A DNA stretch of 64,000 nt. It comes from Paracoccus stylophorae (GTDB lineage: Bacteria > Pseudomonadota > Alphaproteobacteria > Rhodobacterales > Rhodobacteraceae). Location of the stretch: NCBI RefSeq assembly GCF_028553765.1, contig NZ_CP067134.1, forward strand, positions 2,523,001 to 2,587,000, read 5' to 3'. The notes below the pieces were generated by a model. The model did no database searches. It saw only the letters and a program-made list of their open reading frames with translations, and had not been told where the DNA came from. This document shows, one piece after another, positions 40,820 through 53,249 of this stretch (position 1 is the first letter of the stretch; each line of letters opens with the position of its first letter). A program made the translations under genes and the position numbers.

Positions 40820-41971
40820 ATGAAAACTGCAATCACCGGCGCGGCAGCCCTGCTGATGACGGCCGCGCCCGTTCTGGCGGGCGGGATCGAACGCGCGCCC
40901 CAGTCGCTGGCGGCGTTGTTCGAAGAGGGGAACTATGCCGAACTCAGCTTCGGCGGCGTCGATCCCACGGTCGAGGGCACCGATGTCGCCGGCTTCGCGA
41001 CCGGCGATGTGGCCCAAGGCTATGGCTTCGTGGGTCTCAGCTACAAGCATCAGTTCACGCCGAACGTCTCGGCCGCGATCATCATCGAACAGCCGTTCGG
41101 CGCCGATATCCGCTATCCCGACGTGGCCGCCGGCGGTTCGCTGTTGCTGGGCGGGACCATCGCAAACGTGGATTCGACGACATTCACGGCGCTTGGCCGC
41201 TATGAGTTCCAGAACAATCTCTCGGTCCACGGCGGTATCCGGGGTTCGCGCGCCAGCGGCGACGTGACGCTGGACGGTTTGGCCTATGGCGCGGTGGCTG
41301 GCTACAATGTCAGCCTGGACAATGATACCGGGGTGGGCTGGGTCGCCGGCGCGGCGTGGGAACGGCCCGAGATCGCGGCCCGCGTCTCGCTGACCTACAA
41401 CTCGGAGGTGGATCACGACTTCGCCACCACCGAAACCGGCCCGACCATAGATCCTGACGGACCCGGACCGATTCCCGCCCTGCCGCTGCTGGCGGGCGAA
41501 TCGACCACGACGGTGACCACGCCCGAAAGCTGGAACCTGGAATTCCAGACCGGCGTCGCGCCCGGCACCCTGGTCTTCGGCTCGATCCGGTGGGTGAACT
41601 GGTCCGAATTCCGCGTCGCTCCCGAGCGATTCGTGGCCGTGACCGGCGGCGGTCTGGTCGAGCTTGAGGACACGACCACCTACACGCTTGGCGTTGGCCG
41701 CCAGTTCACCGACAACTGGTCCGGGTCCGCGTCCTTCACCTATGAAAAAGGCGGCGACGATCTGGTGTCTCCGCTGGCGCCCACCAACGGCCGCAAGGGC
41801 ATCACCCTGGCCGCGATCTATACCCAGGGCAACATGAAGATCACCACCGGCATCAACTATACCAAGCTGGGCGACGCCAATCCGGAAACCGGCACGCCCG
41901 ACGTGCAGCGCGCCGCGATGCGGGACAGCGATGCCTGGGGCGTCGGCGTCCGGGTCGGCTACAGCTTCTGA
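40820..41971 (+). CDS. FadL/OmpP1-family outer-membrane transporter
   Basis: This 383-residue precursor has an N-terminal signal peptide (MKTAITGAAALLMTAAPVLA, cleavage before GG). The mature protein has alternating beta strands and ends in the aromatic VRVGYSF expected of an outer-membrane barrel. Segments such as NYAELSFGGVDPTVEG and EFQTGVAPGTLVFGSIRWVNWSEF fit FadL, which takes up long-chain fatty acids and other hydrophobic compounds. GAGGGAGG precedes ATG 40820. Confidence 0.85.
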   Translation: MKTAITGAAALLMTAAPVLAGGIERAPQSLAALFEEGNYAELSFGGVDPTVEGTDVAGFATGDVAQGYGFVGLSYKHQFTPNVSAAIIIEQPFGADIRYPDVAAGGSLLLGGTIANVDSTTFTALGRYEFQNNLSVHGGIRGSRASGDVTLDGLAYGAVAGYNVSLDNDTGVGWVAGAAWERPEIAARVSLTYNSEVDHDFATTETGPTIDPDGPGPIPALPLLAGESTTTVTTPESWNLEFQTGVAPGTLVFGSIRWVNWSEFRVAPERFVAVTGGGLVELEDTTTYTLGVGRQFTDNWSGSASFTYEKGGDDLVSPLAPTNGRKGITLAAIYTQGNMKITTGINYTKLGDANPETGTPDVQRAAMRDSDAWGVGVRVGYSF

Positions 41972-41996
41972 TCCCGGATCGGCGCGACAACGGCTC

Positions 41997-42019
41997 GGCC
42001 CCGCCCCGGCGGGGCCTTT
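41997..42019 (+). terminator. GC hairpin after the FadL-like gene
   Basis: GGCCCC (41997-42002) and GGGGCC (42011-42016) enclose a GC-rich loop and are followed by TTTG. The stem is strong, the T-run short, so it is a probable but weak terminator. Confidence 0.55.
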
Positions 42020-42071
42020 GCCTTGCGCGGCCGACCGATTACCTATGTGCCGACCAGAAAAGGGAATCGGC

Positions 42072-42935
42072 ATGATCTATGGCAGCGGCAGCGCCTGGCT
42101 TGGGGCGGCGAACCGGCGTGTGGTGCTGTTCGGCATGTCCGGGCTGGGCAAGACCTATCTGTCGAACATGCTGCGCGCGTCGGGCGACTGGTTCCACTAT
42201 TCGATCGATTACCGCATCGGCACCCGCTACATGGGCGAATACATCGCCGACAACTTCAAGCGCGAGGCGATGAAGGTGCCGCTGCTGCGCGAATTGCTGA
42301 TGACCGACAGCGTCTATATCGCCAGCAACATCACCTTCGACAATCTGGCACCGCTGTCGACCTATCTGGGCAAGCCCGGCAGCCCCAGCCGCGGCGGCCT
42401 GCCCTTTGACGAATACTGCCTGCGCCAGAACCAGCATCGACAGGCCGAGATCTCGGCCCTGCTGGACACGCGCCATTTCATGGATCGCGCCATCGACATC
42501 TACAGCATCCCGCATTTCGTCTGCGACAGCGGCGGCTCGATCTGCGAGGTGGTGGACCCCGACGATCCCGACGATCCGGTTCTGGACGTGCTGGAACGGA
42601 ACCTGCTGATGGTGTGGATCAAGGGGTCGGACGCCCATACCGCCGAACTGGTCCGCCGCTTCGACCGCGCGCCAAAGCCGATGTATTACCAGCCCGCGTT
42701 TCTGGAACGATCCTGGGTCGCCTATCGCGTCGAAAAGGGCCTGCAAGAGCATGAGGTCAATCCCGACGATTTCATCCGCTGGACCTATGCCCGCGCGCTG
42801 GCCCATCGACAGCCGCGTTACCGCGCGATGGCGCGGCGCGGCGTGACCGTCACCGCCGAAGAGGTCGCGCAGATCCGCAGCCCCGAAGATTTCGCCGATC
42901 TGATTGCCCGCGCCATCGACCGCCGTCAGAACTGA
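42072..42935 (+). CDS. P-loop ATPase of unknown role, conserved type in Rhodobacterales
   Basis: This 287-residue protein has a Walker [16 protein letters not shown] near residue 21 and long polar helices afterwards. Blocks such as [17 protein letters not shown] and [19 protein letters not shown] are distinctive, but the family is not named with confidence. There is no membrane segment. It could be a nucleotide-binding housekeeping or kinase-like protein. It is a single gene between two hairpin-rich gaps, and AGGGAATCGGC precedes the ATG. Confidence 0.7.
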   Translation: MIYGSGSAWLGAANRRVVLFGMSGLGKTYLSNMLRASGDWFHYSIDYRIGTRYMGEYIADNFKREAMKVPLLRELLMTDSVYIASNITFDNLAPLSTYLGKPGSPSRGGLPFDEYCLRQNQHRQAEISALLDTRHFMDRAIDIYSIPHFVCDSGGSICEVVDPDDPDDPVLDVLERNLLMVWIKGSDAHTAELVRRFDRAPKPMYYQPAFLERSWVAYRVEKGLQEHEVNPDDFIRWTYARALAHRQPRYRAMARRGVTVTAEEVAQIRSPEDFADLIARAIDRRQN

Positions 42936-42977
42936 CCGCGCCCGCCCCTCGCCCTCTTTGACAAATACCTCGGGGGG

Positions 42978-43010
42978 CGTCGCGGAACGCGACGGGGGGC
43001 AGCGCCCCCC
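42978..43010. repeat. Double palindrome upstream of metA
   Basis: CGTCGCG-GAA-CGCGACG (42978-42994) is followed at once by GGGGGGC-AGC-GCCCCCC (42994-43010). They come after CTTTGACAAATACCTCGGGGGG. This layout resembles an extragenic palindromic element that I recall in Rhodobacteraceae intergenic regions. It may terminate the upstream gene or be a dispersed repeat. Confidence 0.55.
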
Positions 43011-43098
43011 CCCTTGGTCGGATACCGGGGCACCGCGCGGCCCATCTTGCCGCTGCCGCGCGCGGAACCTAGTTAGTCGGTCACGAAAGGACGCCGCC

Positions 43099-44025
43099 AT
43101 GCCCATCACCCTGAACGAAGACCTGCCCGCCTTCCACATCCTATCGCAGGAAGGCGTCATGGTGATGAGCCCCGGCCGCGCCGCCAAGCAGGACATCCGC
43201 CCGCTGCGGATCGGCCTGCTGAACCTGATGCCCAAGAAGATCCAGACCGAAAACCAGTTCGCCCGGCTGATCGGCGCCACGCCGCTGCAGATCGACTTTC
43301 AGCTGATCCGCATGTCCGACCACGAAAGCCGCAACACCGCGGCCGATCACATGGAAAGCTTCTATCGCCCCTTCCGCGAGGTCGAGGCGTCGGGCGAGAA
43401 ATTCGACGGCCTCGTCATCACCGGCGCGCCGATCGAACATCTGCCGTTCGAACAGGTCTCGTACTGGCCGGAGCTGACCCGCGTCTTCGACTGGACCCGG
43501 ACCCATGTCCATTCCACCTTCGGCGTGTGCTGGGGCGGCATGGCGATGGCGTGGCATTTCCACGGCCTGCCCAAGCACCTGCTGGCGCAGAAGGCGTTCG
43601 GCTGTTTCCGGCACCGGAACCTTGCGCCCGCCTCGCCCTATCTGCGCGGTTTTTCGGATGACGTGCTGGTCCCCGTCAGCCGCTGGACCGAGGTGCGCCA
43701 GCCCGAGGTCGATGCCATTCCCGGCCTGACCACCCTTCTGGCCAGCGACGAGGTCGGCCCCTGCCTGGTCGAGGATCCGGGCCACCGTGCCGTCTATGTC
43801 TTCAACCATTTCGAATATGACAGCACCACGCTGAAGGAAGAACACGACCGCGACATCGCCTCGGGCAGGTCGATCGGGGTGCCGCGCAACTATTATCCAG
43901 ACGACGATCCGGCAATGCCGCCCACGAACCGCTGGCGCAGCCATGCCCATCTGCTTTACGGAAACTGGATCAACGAGATTTACCAGACCACCTGGTATGA
44001 CATGACCCGAATCGGAGGCGGCTGA
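43099..44025 (+). CDS. metA: Homoserine O-acyltransferase MetA, acetyl-CoA type predicted
   Basis: This 308-residue enzyme acylates homoserine in methionine synthesis. Catalytic Cys is in [10 protein letters not shown], and the His and Glu are in FNHFEYD. The residue that separates acetyl- from succinyl-CoA users is Glu in the acetyl type and Gly in E. coli; here [14 protein letters not shown] has Glu, so an O-acetyltransferase (MetAA) is predicted. TGATG joins the stop to ppk2. No SAM-II riboswitch pattern was seen upstream. Confidence 0.95.
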   Translation: MPITLNEDLPAFHILSQEGVMVMSPGRAAKQDIRPLRIGLLNLMPKKIQTENQFARLIGATPLQIDFQLIRMSDHESRNTAADHMESFYRPFREVEASGEKFDGLVITGAPIEHLPFEQVSYWPELTRVFDWTRTHVHSTFGVCWGGMAMAWHFHGLPKHLLAQKAFGCFRHRNLAPASPYLRGFSDDVLVPVSRWTEVRQPEVDAIPGLTTLLASDEVGPCLVEDPGHRAVYVFNHFEYDSTTLKEEHDRDIASGRSIGVPRNYYPDDDPAMPPTNRWRSHAHLLYGNWINEIYQTTWYDMTRIGGG

Positions 44026-44918
44026 TGCCCGGATCGACCCCCGCGATGCGCGAACTGCCCCTGGTCGGGCAGATCAGCGACTATCTGGAACATGGCGCGC
44101 CCAAACCGGTCCGCAAATCCATCGAAAAGGCGGATCGCGACGACATCCTCGATCCGGACTATCCCTATCGCGCGGAAATGGACAAGGACGACTACGAGGA
44201 TCATCTTGAGGCGTTGCAGCTGCAACTGGTGCGGATGATGCACGATATTTCCGCCGCCCGGAAACGTCTGGTCGTCCTGTTCGAGGGGCGCGACGCCGCC
44301 GGCAAGGGCGGCACCATCGAACGCGTGCGCGAAAACCTGAACCCCCGGTCATGCTATATCGTCGCGCTTCCAAAACCGACCGAGCGTGAACAGGGCCAGT
44401 GGTATTTCCAGCGCTATGCCGACCGTCTGCCCGCCGCCGGCGAAATCGCGCTGTTCGACCGCAGCTGGTACAATCGCGGCGTGGTCGAACGGGTCTTCGG
44501 CTTTTCCACCGACCATCAGCGCAACGCCTTTTTCCGCCAGCTTCCGTCCTTCGAACAGATGCTGGTCGATGACGGCATCATCCTGGTCAAGCTGTGGCTG
44601 AATGTCGGCCGCGCCGAACAGCTGCGCCGGTTCCTGGACCGCGAAAACGATCCGCTGAAGCAATGGAAATTGTCGCCCGTCGACGTGGAAGGGCTGGCGA
44701 AATGGGACGACTACACCACCGCCATCCGCGACACGCTGAACCTGTCCCATTCGCCCATCGCGCCGTGGACGGTGATCCGGTCCGATGACAAGCGGCGCGC
44801 CCGCATCGCCGCGATCCAGACGATCCTGCACGCGGTGGATTATGCCGGCAAGGATCGCCGCGCCATCGGCGACATCGACGCCCAAATCGCGGGCGATCCC
44901 GAATTGCTGCTGACCTGA
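44025..44918 (+). CDS. ppk2: Polyphosphate kinase 2
   Basis: This 297-residue PPK2 carries Walker [16 protein letters not shown], a lid module, and Walker [18 protein letters not shown]. It transfers phosphate between polyphosphate and nucleotides, usually making GTP/ATP from polyP in this class. It is coupled to metA by TGATG with a one-base overlap, an unusual pairing whose meaning is unclear. Confidence 0.93.
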   Translation: MPGSTPAMRELPLVGQISDYLEHGAPKPVRKSIEKADRDDILDPDYPYRAEMDKDDYEDHLEALQLQLVRMMHDISAARKRLVVLFEGRDAAGKGGTIERVRENLNPRSCYIVALPKPTEREQGQWYFQRYADRLPAAGEIALFDRSWYNRGVVERVFGFSTDHQRNAFFRQLPSFEQMLVDDGIILVKLWLNVGRAEQLRRFLDRENDPLKQWKLSPVDVEGLAKWDDYTTAIRDTLNLSHSPIAPWTVIRSDDKRRARIAAIQTILHAVDYAGKDRRAIGDIDAQIAGDPELLLT

Positions 44919-44948
44919 TCCGTTTGGCCGTCCGGGGCGGAGGCGCGG

Positions 44949-45173
44949 TCAGTCGTCGGCGTCGCCCGGATCCAGCGTGAAGGCCGCCCGCAACTCGACC
45001 TGATAATGCCGCACCCGGCCATCCTCGATATGGCCGCGGGTCTGGCGGATCTCGAACCAGCGCAGGTTGCGGATCGTTTCGCTGGCCCGCCCGACCGCGT
45101 TCTGGACCGCATCCTCGATGCTTTCGGTCGAGGTCCCGACAAGGTCGACATATTTATAGACGTGATCGTTCAT
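44949..45173 (-). CDS. Dodecin family flavin-binding protein
   Basis: This 74-residue protein reads [20 protein letters not shown] and [14 protein letters not shown], the dodecin fold that forms 12-mers storing flavin. ATG at 45173 follows AGGAGG with good spacing; a GTG at 45176 is in frame. It is divergent from the dehydrogenase gene. Confidence 0.92.
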   Translation of the reverse strand: MNDHVYKYVDLVGTSTESIEDAVQNAVGRASETIRNLRWFEIRQTRGHIEDGRVRHYQVELRAAFTLDPGDADD

Positions 45174-45289
45174 CACCGCTCCTCCTGTTGTCGGTTCATG
45201 CTAGCAGATCGTGGCGGCGGGAACGAGGATGCTGGCGAAACCGCCTGTCGCGTGGCATGGATTGGCGGGCACATCGAACGGAGGGACAG

Positions 45290-46033
45290 ATGGATCTTTC
45301 ACACAGCCGCGCCATCGTGACCGGCGGCGCATCGGGGCTGGGCGCGGCGACGGCGCAGCATTTCCGCGACCGGGGCGCGCAGGTCACGGTTCTGGACCGC
45401 GACCCCGACGGCGCCGAGGCCGCCGGCGCGATGGGCGCGGCATTCGTGCAGACCGACGTGACCGACGAAGCCAGCGTCGCTGCGGCCATCGCCGATGCGG
45501 TCGACCGGATGGGCAGCATAGATGTGTGCGTGAACTGCGCCGGGATCGCGATCGGCGAAAAGACCGTCGGTCGCGACGGGCCGCACAGCCTGTCGTCGTT
45601 CCGCCGCACGGTCGAGATCAACCTGATCGGCAGCTTCAACACCCTGCGCCTTGCCGCCGCCGAAATGGCCCGCAACAGCCGCGAGGAAAACGGCGTGATC
45701 GTCAACACCGCATCCATCGCCGCCTTTGACGGGCAGAAGGGACAGGCCGCCTATGCCGCCTCGAAGGCCGGGATCGCCGGCATGACCCTGCCCATCGCGC
45801 GCGATCTGGCCGGTCAGGGCATCCGCGTCTGCGCCATCGCGCCCGGCATCTTCGGCACGCCCATGCTGCGCGGCCTGCCGCAAGAGGTGCAGGACAGCCT
45901 GGCCGCCGAGGTGCCGTTCCCCGCACGGCTTGGCGATCCGGCGGAATTTGCCCGCCTTGCGGCCTTCATCGTCGAGAACGCCTATCTGAACGGCGAGGTG
46001 ATCCGGCTGGACGGCGCGCTGCGCATGCGCTGA
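45290..46033 (+). CDS. Short-chain dehydrogenase, HSD10/3-hydroxyacyl-CoA type
   Basis: This 247-residue NAD-dependent enzyme has the Rossmann TGGASGLG turn, NCAGIA, catalytic Ser in NTASIAAF and Tyr-Lys in YAASKAG. The [13 protein letters not shown] end resembles HSD17B10-type 3-hydroxyacyl-CoA dehydrogenases. GGAGGGACAG precedes ATG 45290. It could work in fatty-acid or branched-chain acyl-CoA oxidation. Confidence 0.85.
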   Translation: MDLSHSRAIVTGGASGLGAATAQHFRDRGAQVTVLDRDPDGAEAAGAMGAAFVQTDVTDEASVAAAIADAVDRMGSIDVCVNCAGIAIGEKTVGRDGPHSLSSFRRTVEINLIGSFNTLRLAAAEMARNSREENGVIVNTASIAAFDGQKGQAAYAASKAGIAGMTLPIARDLAGQGIRVCAIAPGIFGTPMLRGLPQEVQDSLAAEVPFPARLGDPAEFARLAAFIVENAYLNGEVIRLDGALRMR

Positions 46034-46127
46034 GCGGGCGGCGCGCAGGCCGGCGCGATCCTCTTGCGCGGGCGCGGGCGGGCGTTTAGCGTTCCTGAAA
46101 ACGGACCAACAGGAAGGCCCCAGGATC

Positions 46128-47168
46128 ATGCGCTTGCTGACCACCACCACGCTGGTTTCCGCCCTTGCCGGAGCCGCCTTCGCCGCCGATTCGGAACTGA
46201 CCGTCTTTGACTGGGCGGGATTCGAGGAACCGTCGATCTTTCAGGGCTATATCGACAAGCACGGCGACAGCCCGACATTCGCCTTCTATGGCGACGACGA
46301 CGAGGCGTTCCAGAAGATCGCCTCGGGGTTTAAGGCCGATGTGGCCCATCCGTGCAGCCAGATGATCAGCAAATATCGCGACGCCGGGCTGATCGAGCCG
46401 TGGGACACCTCGAAGATCCCGAATTTCAACAAGATCGACCCGGAATTCCTGGATTCGCCCATCTTCAAGGACGATCAGGGCGTCTGGTATATCCCCACCG
46501 ACTGGGGCGCGACGGCCGTGGCCTACAACCCCGAAACCGTCCCGGCCGAGGATGTGTCGACCCTGCAGATCTTTGTCGATCCGAAATATCAGGGCCGCAC
46601 ATCCCTGCCCGACAGCCCCGACGATGTCTGGGCGCTGGCCTATCTGGCGACCGGCACGACGGACTGGACCGACGTGACCGACGAACAGTTCCAGAAGGCA
46701 GCCGACTGGCTGCGCCAGGCGCATCAGAACGTCGCGGCCTACTGGTCCGACCCGTCCGAACAGGCGCAGCTGATGGCGTCGGGGGCGGTCGATGTGGCGT
46801 GGTCGTGGAACGACGGCGTGACCTATCTGAAGGCCGACAACTATCCCATCGCGTTCCAGCGTGCCGCCGACGAAGGGTCCTCGACCTTCTTCTGCGGGTT
46901 CGTCAATCTGAAGGACGGGCCGGGCAACGAGGAAAAGGCCTATGATTTCATCAACGCATGGCTGGAGCCGTCGGCGGGACAGGCGCTGCTGGACACGATC
47001 GGCTATGGCCACACCTCGACCGAGGCGATGGCCACGGTCGAGGACGACCCGGCGGTGAAGGAAGGTCTGTCGCCCGTCGATGCGCCGATACTGGCGCAGA
47101 CGCCCAATTCGCCCGAACAGCGCGAACGCCAGCAGGCCGAGTTCGAGAAGATCAAGGCGGGTTTCTGA
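46128..47168 (+). CDS. PotD/PotF-like periplasmic polyamine-binding protein
   Basis: This 346-residue precursor has a signal peptide ending in GAAFA. The mature part shows the polyamine SBP pattern: ELTVFDWAGF, WYIPTDWGATAVAYNP, and a late WLEPSAGQALLDTIGYGH. It would bind spermidine/putrescine or a related compound for an ABC importer. No ATPase or permease gene is adjacent, so it may serve a transporter coded elsewhere. Confidence 0.88.
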   Translation: MRLLTTTTLVSALAGAAFAADSELTVFDWAGFEEPSIFQGYIDKHGDSPTFAFYGDDDEAFQKIASGFKADVAHPCSQMISKYRDAGLIEPWDTSKIPNFNKIDPEFLDSPIFKDDQGVWYIPTDWGATAVAYNPETVPAEDVSTLQIFVDPKYQGRTSLPDSPDDVWALAYLATGTTDWTDVTDEQFQKAADWLRQAHQNVAAYWSDPSEQAQLMASGAVDVAWSWNDGVTYLKADNYPIAFQRAADEGSSTFFCGFVNLKDGPGNEEKAYDFINAWLEPSAGQALLDTIGYGHTSTEAMATVEDDPAVKEGLSPVDAPILAQTPNSPEQRERQQAEFEKIKAGF

Positions 47169-47190
47169 CCGCAGGCAACTTGCTGCAAGG

Positions 47191-47220
47191 AAAGGCCGGG
47201 GCTTCGTTGCCCCGGCCTTT
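47191..47220. terminator. Bidirectional intrinsic terminator
   Basis: AAAGGCCGGGGC and GCCCCGGCCTTT form a perfect 12-bp stem with loop TTCGTT. It lies between the convergent PotD-like and Rieske genes and ends both transcripts. Confidence 0.9.
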
Positions 47221-47258
47221 CCGTTTTTCGTCCGTGAGGAAGGCTGACGCGGGAAATC

Positions 47259-47612
47259 TCAGTCCCCGATCACCAGCATCCCCTCGACCAGCTTCACCGG
47301 CACCGGGTCGAGGCCGCAATCCACGCCCATGATCGCCTCACCCGTGCGGATATCGAACCGCGCGCCGTGGCCCGTGCACAGCAGCATCGTGCCGTCTGCC
47401 GACCGGATCCGGTCGCTGCGATAGTTCAGCGGCAGATACTGATGCGGGCAGGCATTCACATAGGCGAAATAATCGCCGGCATCGCGCAGCACCAGGATCG
47501 GAAACGCGCCCTTGTCGCCCTGCATGGTCAAGGCGTGCACGCCCGTCACCTCGGCAGCCGGGCAGATGGGCGTGCCGGGGGCGGGGGCGGTGCTGTAATC
47601 GGTCCAACTCAT
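47259..47612 (-). CDS. Rieske [2Fe-2S] ferredoxin-like protein
   Basis: This ~117-residue protein has CPHQYLPLNY and CTGHGARFD, the C-x-H and C-x2-H ligands of a Rieske centre. ATG at 47612 starts MSWTDYSTAP; an ATG at 47630 lies inside a CGGCCCCG/CGGGGCCG hairpin that may instead terminate hpd, so the shorter start is preferred. It follows hpd in the same direction and may supply electrons in aromatic metabolism. Confidence 0.85.
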   Translation of the reverse strand: MSWTDYSTAPAPGTPICPAAEVTGVHALTMQGDKGAFPILVLRDAGDYFAYVNACPHQYLPLNYRSDRIRSADGTMLLCTGHGARFDIRTGEAIMGVDCGLDPVPVKLVEGMLVIGD

Positions 47613-47652
47613 GCGAACCGGCCCCGCCATGTTCCGGACGGGGCCGTCCCTG

Positions 47653-48765
47653 TCATTCGGCCGGATCGGCGGTCAGCACGCCGCGGCGGATCTGGTCTTC
47701 CTCGATCGATTCGAACAGGGCGCGGAAATTGCCCTCGCCGAAGCCGTCATCGCCCTTGCGCTGGATGAACTCGAAGAAGATCGGGCCGATCACCGTCTTC
47801 GAGAAGATCTGCAGCAGGATGCGCGTCTCGCCGCCGCCGACGACGCCTTCGCCGTCGATCAGGATGCCGTGTTTCTTCATCCGCTCGATCGGCTCGTCAT
47901 GGCCCTTCACCCGCTTGTGCGACATCTCGTAATAGGTGTCGGGCGGGCCGGGCATGAATTCCATCCCCGCATCGCTGATCCGGTCGGTACCGGCATAGAT
48001 ATCCTCGGTCGCGATGGCGATGTGCTGGATCCCCTCACCCTTGTATTCGCGCAGATATTCCTCGATCTGGCTGTGTTCGTCGGTGGATTCGTTGATCGGG
48101 ATGCGGATCTTGCCGTCGGGCGAGGTCAGGGCGCGGCTGACCAGCCCGGTCTGCTTGCCCTTGATGTCGAAGAACTTGATTTCGCGGAAATTGAACGTGT
48201 CGTGGTAGAACTTGTACCACGTGTCCATGTTGCCGCGGATCACGTTGTGGGTCAGGTGGTCGAGATAGTAGAAGCCGAACCCTTCGGGCCTCGGGTCCGC
48301 CTCGCCCAGCCAGTCATAATCGGCGTCATAGGCGCTGCCCGTATCGCCATAGCGGTCGATGAAATACAGCAGCGAACCGCCGATGCCGAAGACGGCCGGG
48401 GCGTCGATGGATTTGCCGGCGCCGGTATATTCCTTGGCGCCCAGATCGACGGCGCGTTTCAGCGCGGCCTGCGCATCGACCACGCGCCACGCCATGGCGG
48501 GCGCGCAGGGGCCGTGTTCGGCGACGAATTCTGCCGCGTGGCTGTCGGGATCGGCGTTCAGCAGATAGTTGATGTCGCCCTGACGATACAGGGTGATATT
48601 TTTGCTTTTGTGTTTTGCCACCGGGGTGAAGCCCATCTGCCGAAAGATCGTGTCCAGCTTTTCGGGTTCGGGGTGGGCGTATTCGACGAACTCGAAGCCG
48701 TCGGTGCCGGCGGGGTTCGCCTTGGAAATGGTTGCCTTCGGGGCATTGTGCGGGAAAGGACCCAT
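47653..48765 (-). CDS. hpd: 4-hydroxyphenylpyruvate dioxygenase
   Basis: This 370-residue VOC-fold enzyme converts 4-hydroxyphenylpyruvate to homogentisate in tyrosine breakdown. The C-terminal blocks GIQHIAIATEDI, GGGETRILLQIFSK and GPIFFEFIQRKGDDGFGEGN carry the iron ligands (His, His, Glu) and the typical gate. GGAGGAGCAG precedes ATG 48765. The divergent Lrp/AsnC regulator probably controls it. Confidence 0.96.
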   Translation of the reverse strand: MGPFPHNAPKATISKANPAGTDGFEFVEYAHPEPEKLDTIFRQMGFTPVAKHKSKNITLYRQGDINYLLNADPDSHAAEFVAEHGPCAPAMAWRVVDAQAALKRAVDLGAKEYTGAGKSIDAPAVFGIGGSLLYFIDRYGDTGSAYDADYDWLGEADPRPEGFGFYYLDHLTHNVIRGNMDTWYKFYHDTFNFREIKFFDIKGKQTGLVSRALTSPDGKIRIPINESTDEHSQIEEYLREYKGEGIQHIAIATEDIYAGTDRISDAGMEFMPGPPDTYYEMSHKRVKGHDEPIERMKKHGILIDGEGVVGGGETRILLQIFSKTVIGPIFFEFIQRKGDDGFGEGNFRALFESIEEDQIRRGVLTADPAE

Positions 48766-48902
48766 CTGCTCCTCCTGTCTGGTGCGGCCATGTCGCGATG
48801 GCCGAAGTATCGTGGAAAACCCATGCACGATGCTTGCGAAGCGCGGGCGCGCTGCGGCAGTATTGCACGGAATGCGCATGAAACATACGGCTGACGCACG
48901 AT

Positions 48903-49364
48903 ATGGAACTGGACAGCTTCGATATTGCACTGCTTGCCGCATTGCAGCGCGACGGGTCGATGACCAACGCGGCGCTGGCCGAGATCGTCAACCTGTCGCC
49001 GTCGCAATGTTCGCGCCGGCGCGCGGCGCTGGAACAGGCCGGCGTGATCGAGGGATATGTCGCAAGGCTCAGCGCGACCAGGCTGGGACACGGGCTGCGG
49101 GCGATTATCCGCGTGAACCTGTCCAGCCACGGCCAGACGAAAGAGGATGATTTCGCCCGCTTCGTCACCGCCCATCCGCAGATCCGGTCGGCGTTCTCGG
49201 TCTCGGGCGACGCCGATTACGTGCTGGACATCCGGGCGCGCGATCTGGACGCCTTTGCCGATTTCGTCCACCGCCACCTGCTGCCGCATCCGCAGGTGGC
49301 ACAGGTCCGGTCCGAGATCGTGCTGAAGACGCTGAAGGACGAACGCGGCGTCGCGCTGCCGTGA
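48903..49364 (+). CDS. Lrp/AsnC-family transcriptional regulator
   Basis: This 153-residue regulator has an N-terminal HTH (DIALLAALQRDGSMTNAALA, then LSPSQCSRRRAALEQAGVI) and a RAM ligand domain (VSGDADYVLDIRARDLDAF). It is divergent from hpd with a 137-base gap that includes the palindrome ATGCGCAT (48870-48877) and TTGCACGGAATGCGCA. It likely controls hpd in response to an amino acid or its keto acid. Confidence 0.9.
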   Translation: MELDSFDIALLAALQRDGSMTNAALAEIVNLSPSQCSRRRAALEQAGVIEGYVARLSATRLGHGLRAIIRVNLSSHGQTKEDDFARFVTAHPQIRSAFSVSGDADYVLDIRARDLDAFADFVHRHLLPHPQVAQVRSEIVLKTLKDERGVALP

Positions 49365-49480
49365 TGCGCGCCTGCGGCGGATGATTATCGAAACCGCTCA
49401 TCATCTTCTGGAATATTATGAATTTGCGGCCAGGCGCGCCACGGCCTATGTTCGCGTCTTGCATAGAACGGATCGCGACG

Positions 49481-50516
49481 ATGAACGGACATCTGCCACC
49501 CTCCCCTGCCTTTGCGGCGCTGAACTGGATTGCCGCCGAACGCATCCTGATTCTAGACGGTGCGATGGGCACGCAGATCCAGGCTTTGGGTCTGGATGAG
49601 GACGACTTTACCGGGCGCGCGTCTGGCCATGCCTGCCGCCATCACAGCGACCATCCGCAAAAGGGCAACAACGACCTGCTGATCCTGACCCAGCCCCAGG
49701 CGGTCGAGGACATCCATTATCGTTACGCCATGGCCGGCGCCGATATCGTCGAGACGAACACCTTTTCTTCGACCACCATCGCGCAGGCGGATTACGGGTT
49801 GCAGCAGGCAGTCGCCGATCTGAACGCCGAAGGTGCGCGGGTGGTGCGTCGCGCGCTGGACCGCGCCACCGCCGAGGACGGGCGGCCGCGCTTTGTCGCC
49901 GGCGCTTTGGGTCCGACGAACCGCACCGCCTCGATCAGCCCGGATGTGAACAATCCGGGCTATCGCGCCGTGACCTTCGACGATCTGCGCGCCGCCTATC
50001 TGCAACAGGCCACGGGGCTGATCGCGGGCGGCGCCGACATCCTGCTGATCGAGACGATCTTCGACACGCTGAACGCCAAGGCCGCGATCTTCGCCTGTCT
50101 TCAGGCGATGCAGGCGCATGGGCAGGCGCTGCCGCTGATGATTTCGGGCACGATCACGGACGCATCGGGGCGCACCCTGTCGGGGCAGACGCCCACCGCC
50201 TTCTGGCATTCGGTGCGCCACGCGCGTCCGTGGACGGTCGGCCTGAACTGCGCGCTTGGCGCCGCCGCCATGCGCCCGCATCTGGCCGAACTGTCGGGCG
50301 TGGCCGACACGCTGATCTGCGCTTATCCGAATGCCGGCCTGCCCAACGCGTTCGGCCAGTATGACGAAGGCCCGCAGGACACCGCCCGCCAGATCGCCGA
50401 TTTCGCGCGCGAGGGTCTTGTGAACGTCGTGGGCGGCTGCTGCGGCACCACGCCCGAACATATCCGCGCCATCGCCGATGCGGTGGCCGAATTCAGCCCG
50501 CGAAAGGTCCCCGAAT

Positions 50517-50524
<8 letters not shown>
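49481..50524 (+). CDS. Methionine synthase, homocysteine-binding module (split MetH part 1)
   Basis: This 347-residue barrel corresponds only to the N-terminal homocysteine domain of cobalamin-dependent methionine synthase. It opens with [11 protein letters not shown], and zinc ligands are Cys in GLNCALGA and the pair in [12 protein letters not shown]. The stop overlaps the start of the next gene, which encodes the rest of MetH, by 8 bases. The upstream ~115 bases are AT-richer, but no cobalamin or SAM riboswitch was recognised. Confidence 0.92.
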
Positions 50525-53237
<2,713 letters not shown>

Positions 53238-53249
53238 CCCGGCGTCGCG

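Noticed and set aside
42936..43098. SAM riboswitch before metA
   Set aside because: The SAM-II core sequence expected in alphaproteobacteria is not seen; only GC palindromes are present.
49365..49480. Cobalamin or SAM riboswitch before the split metH genes
   Set aside because: The gap is too short for a cobalamin riboswitch and lacks a B12-box-like sequence; only an AT-richer patch is visible.
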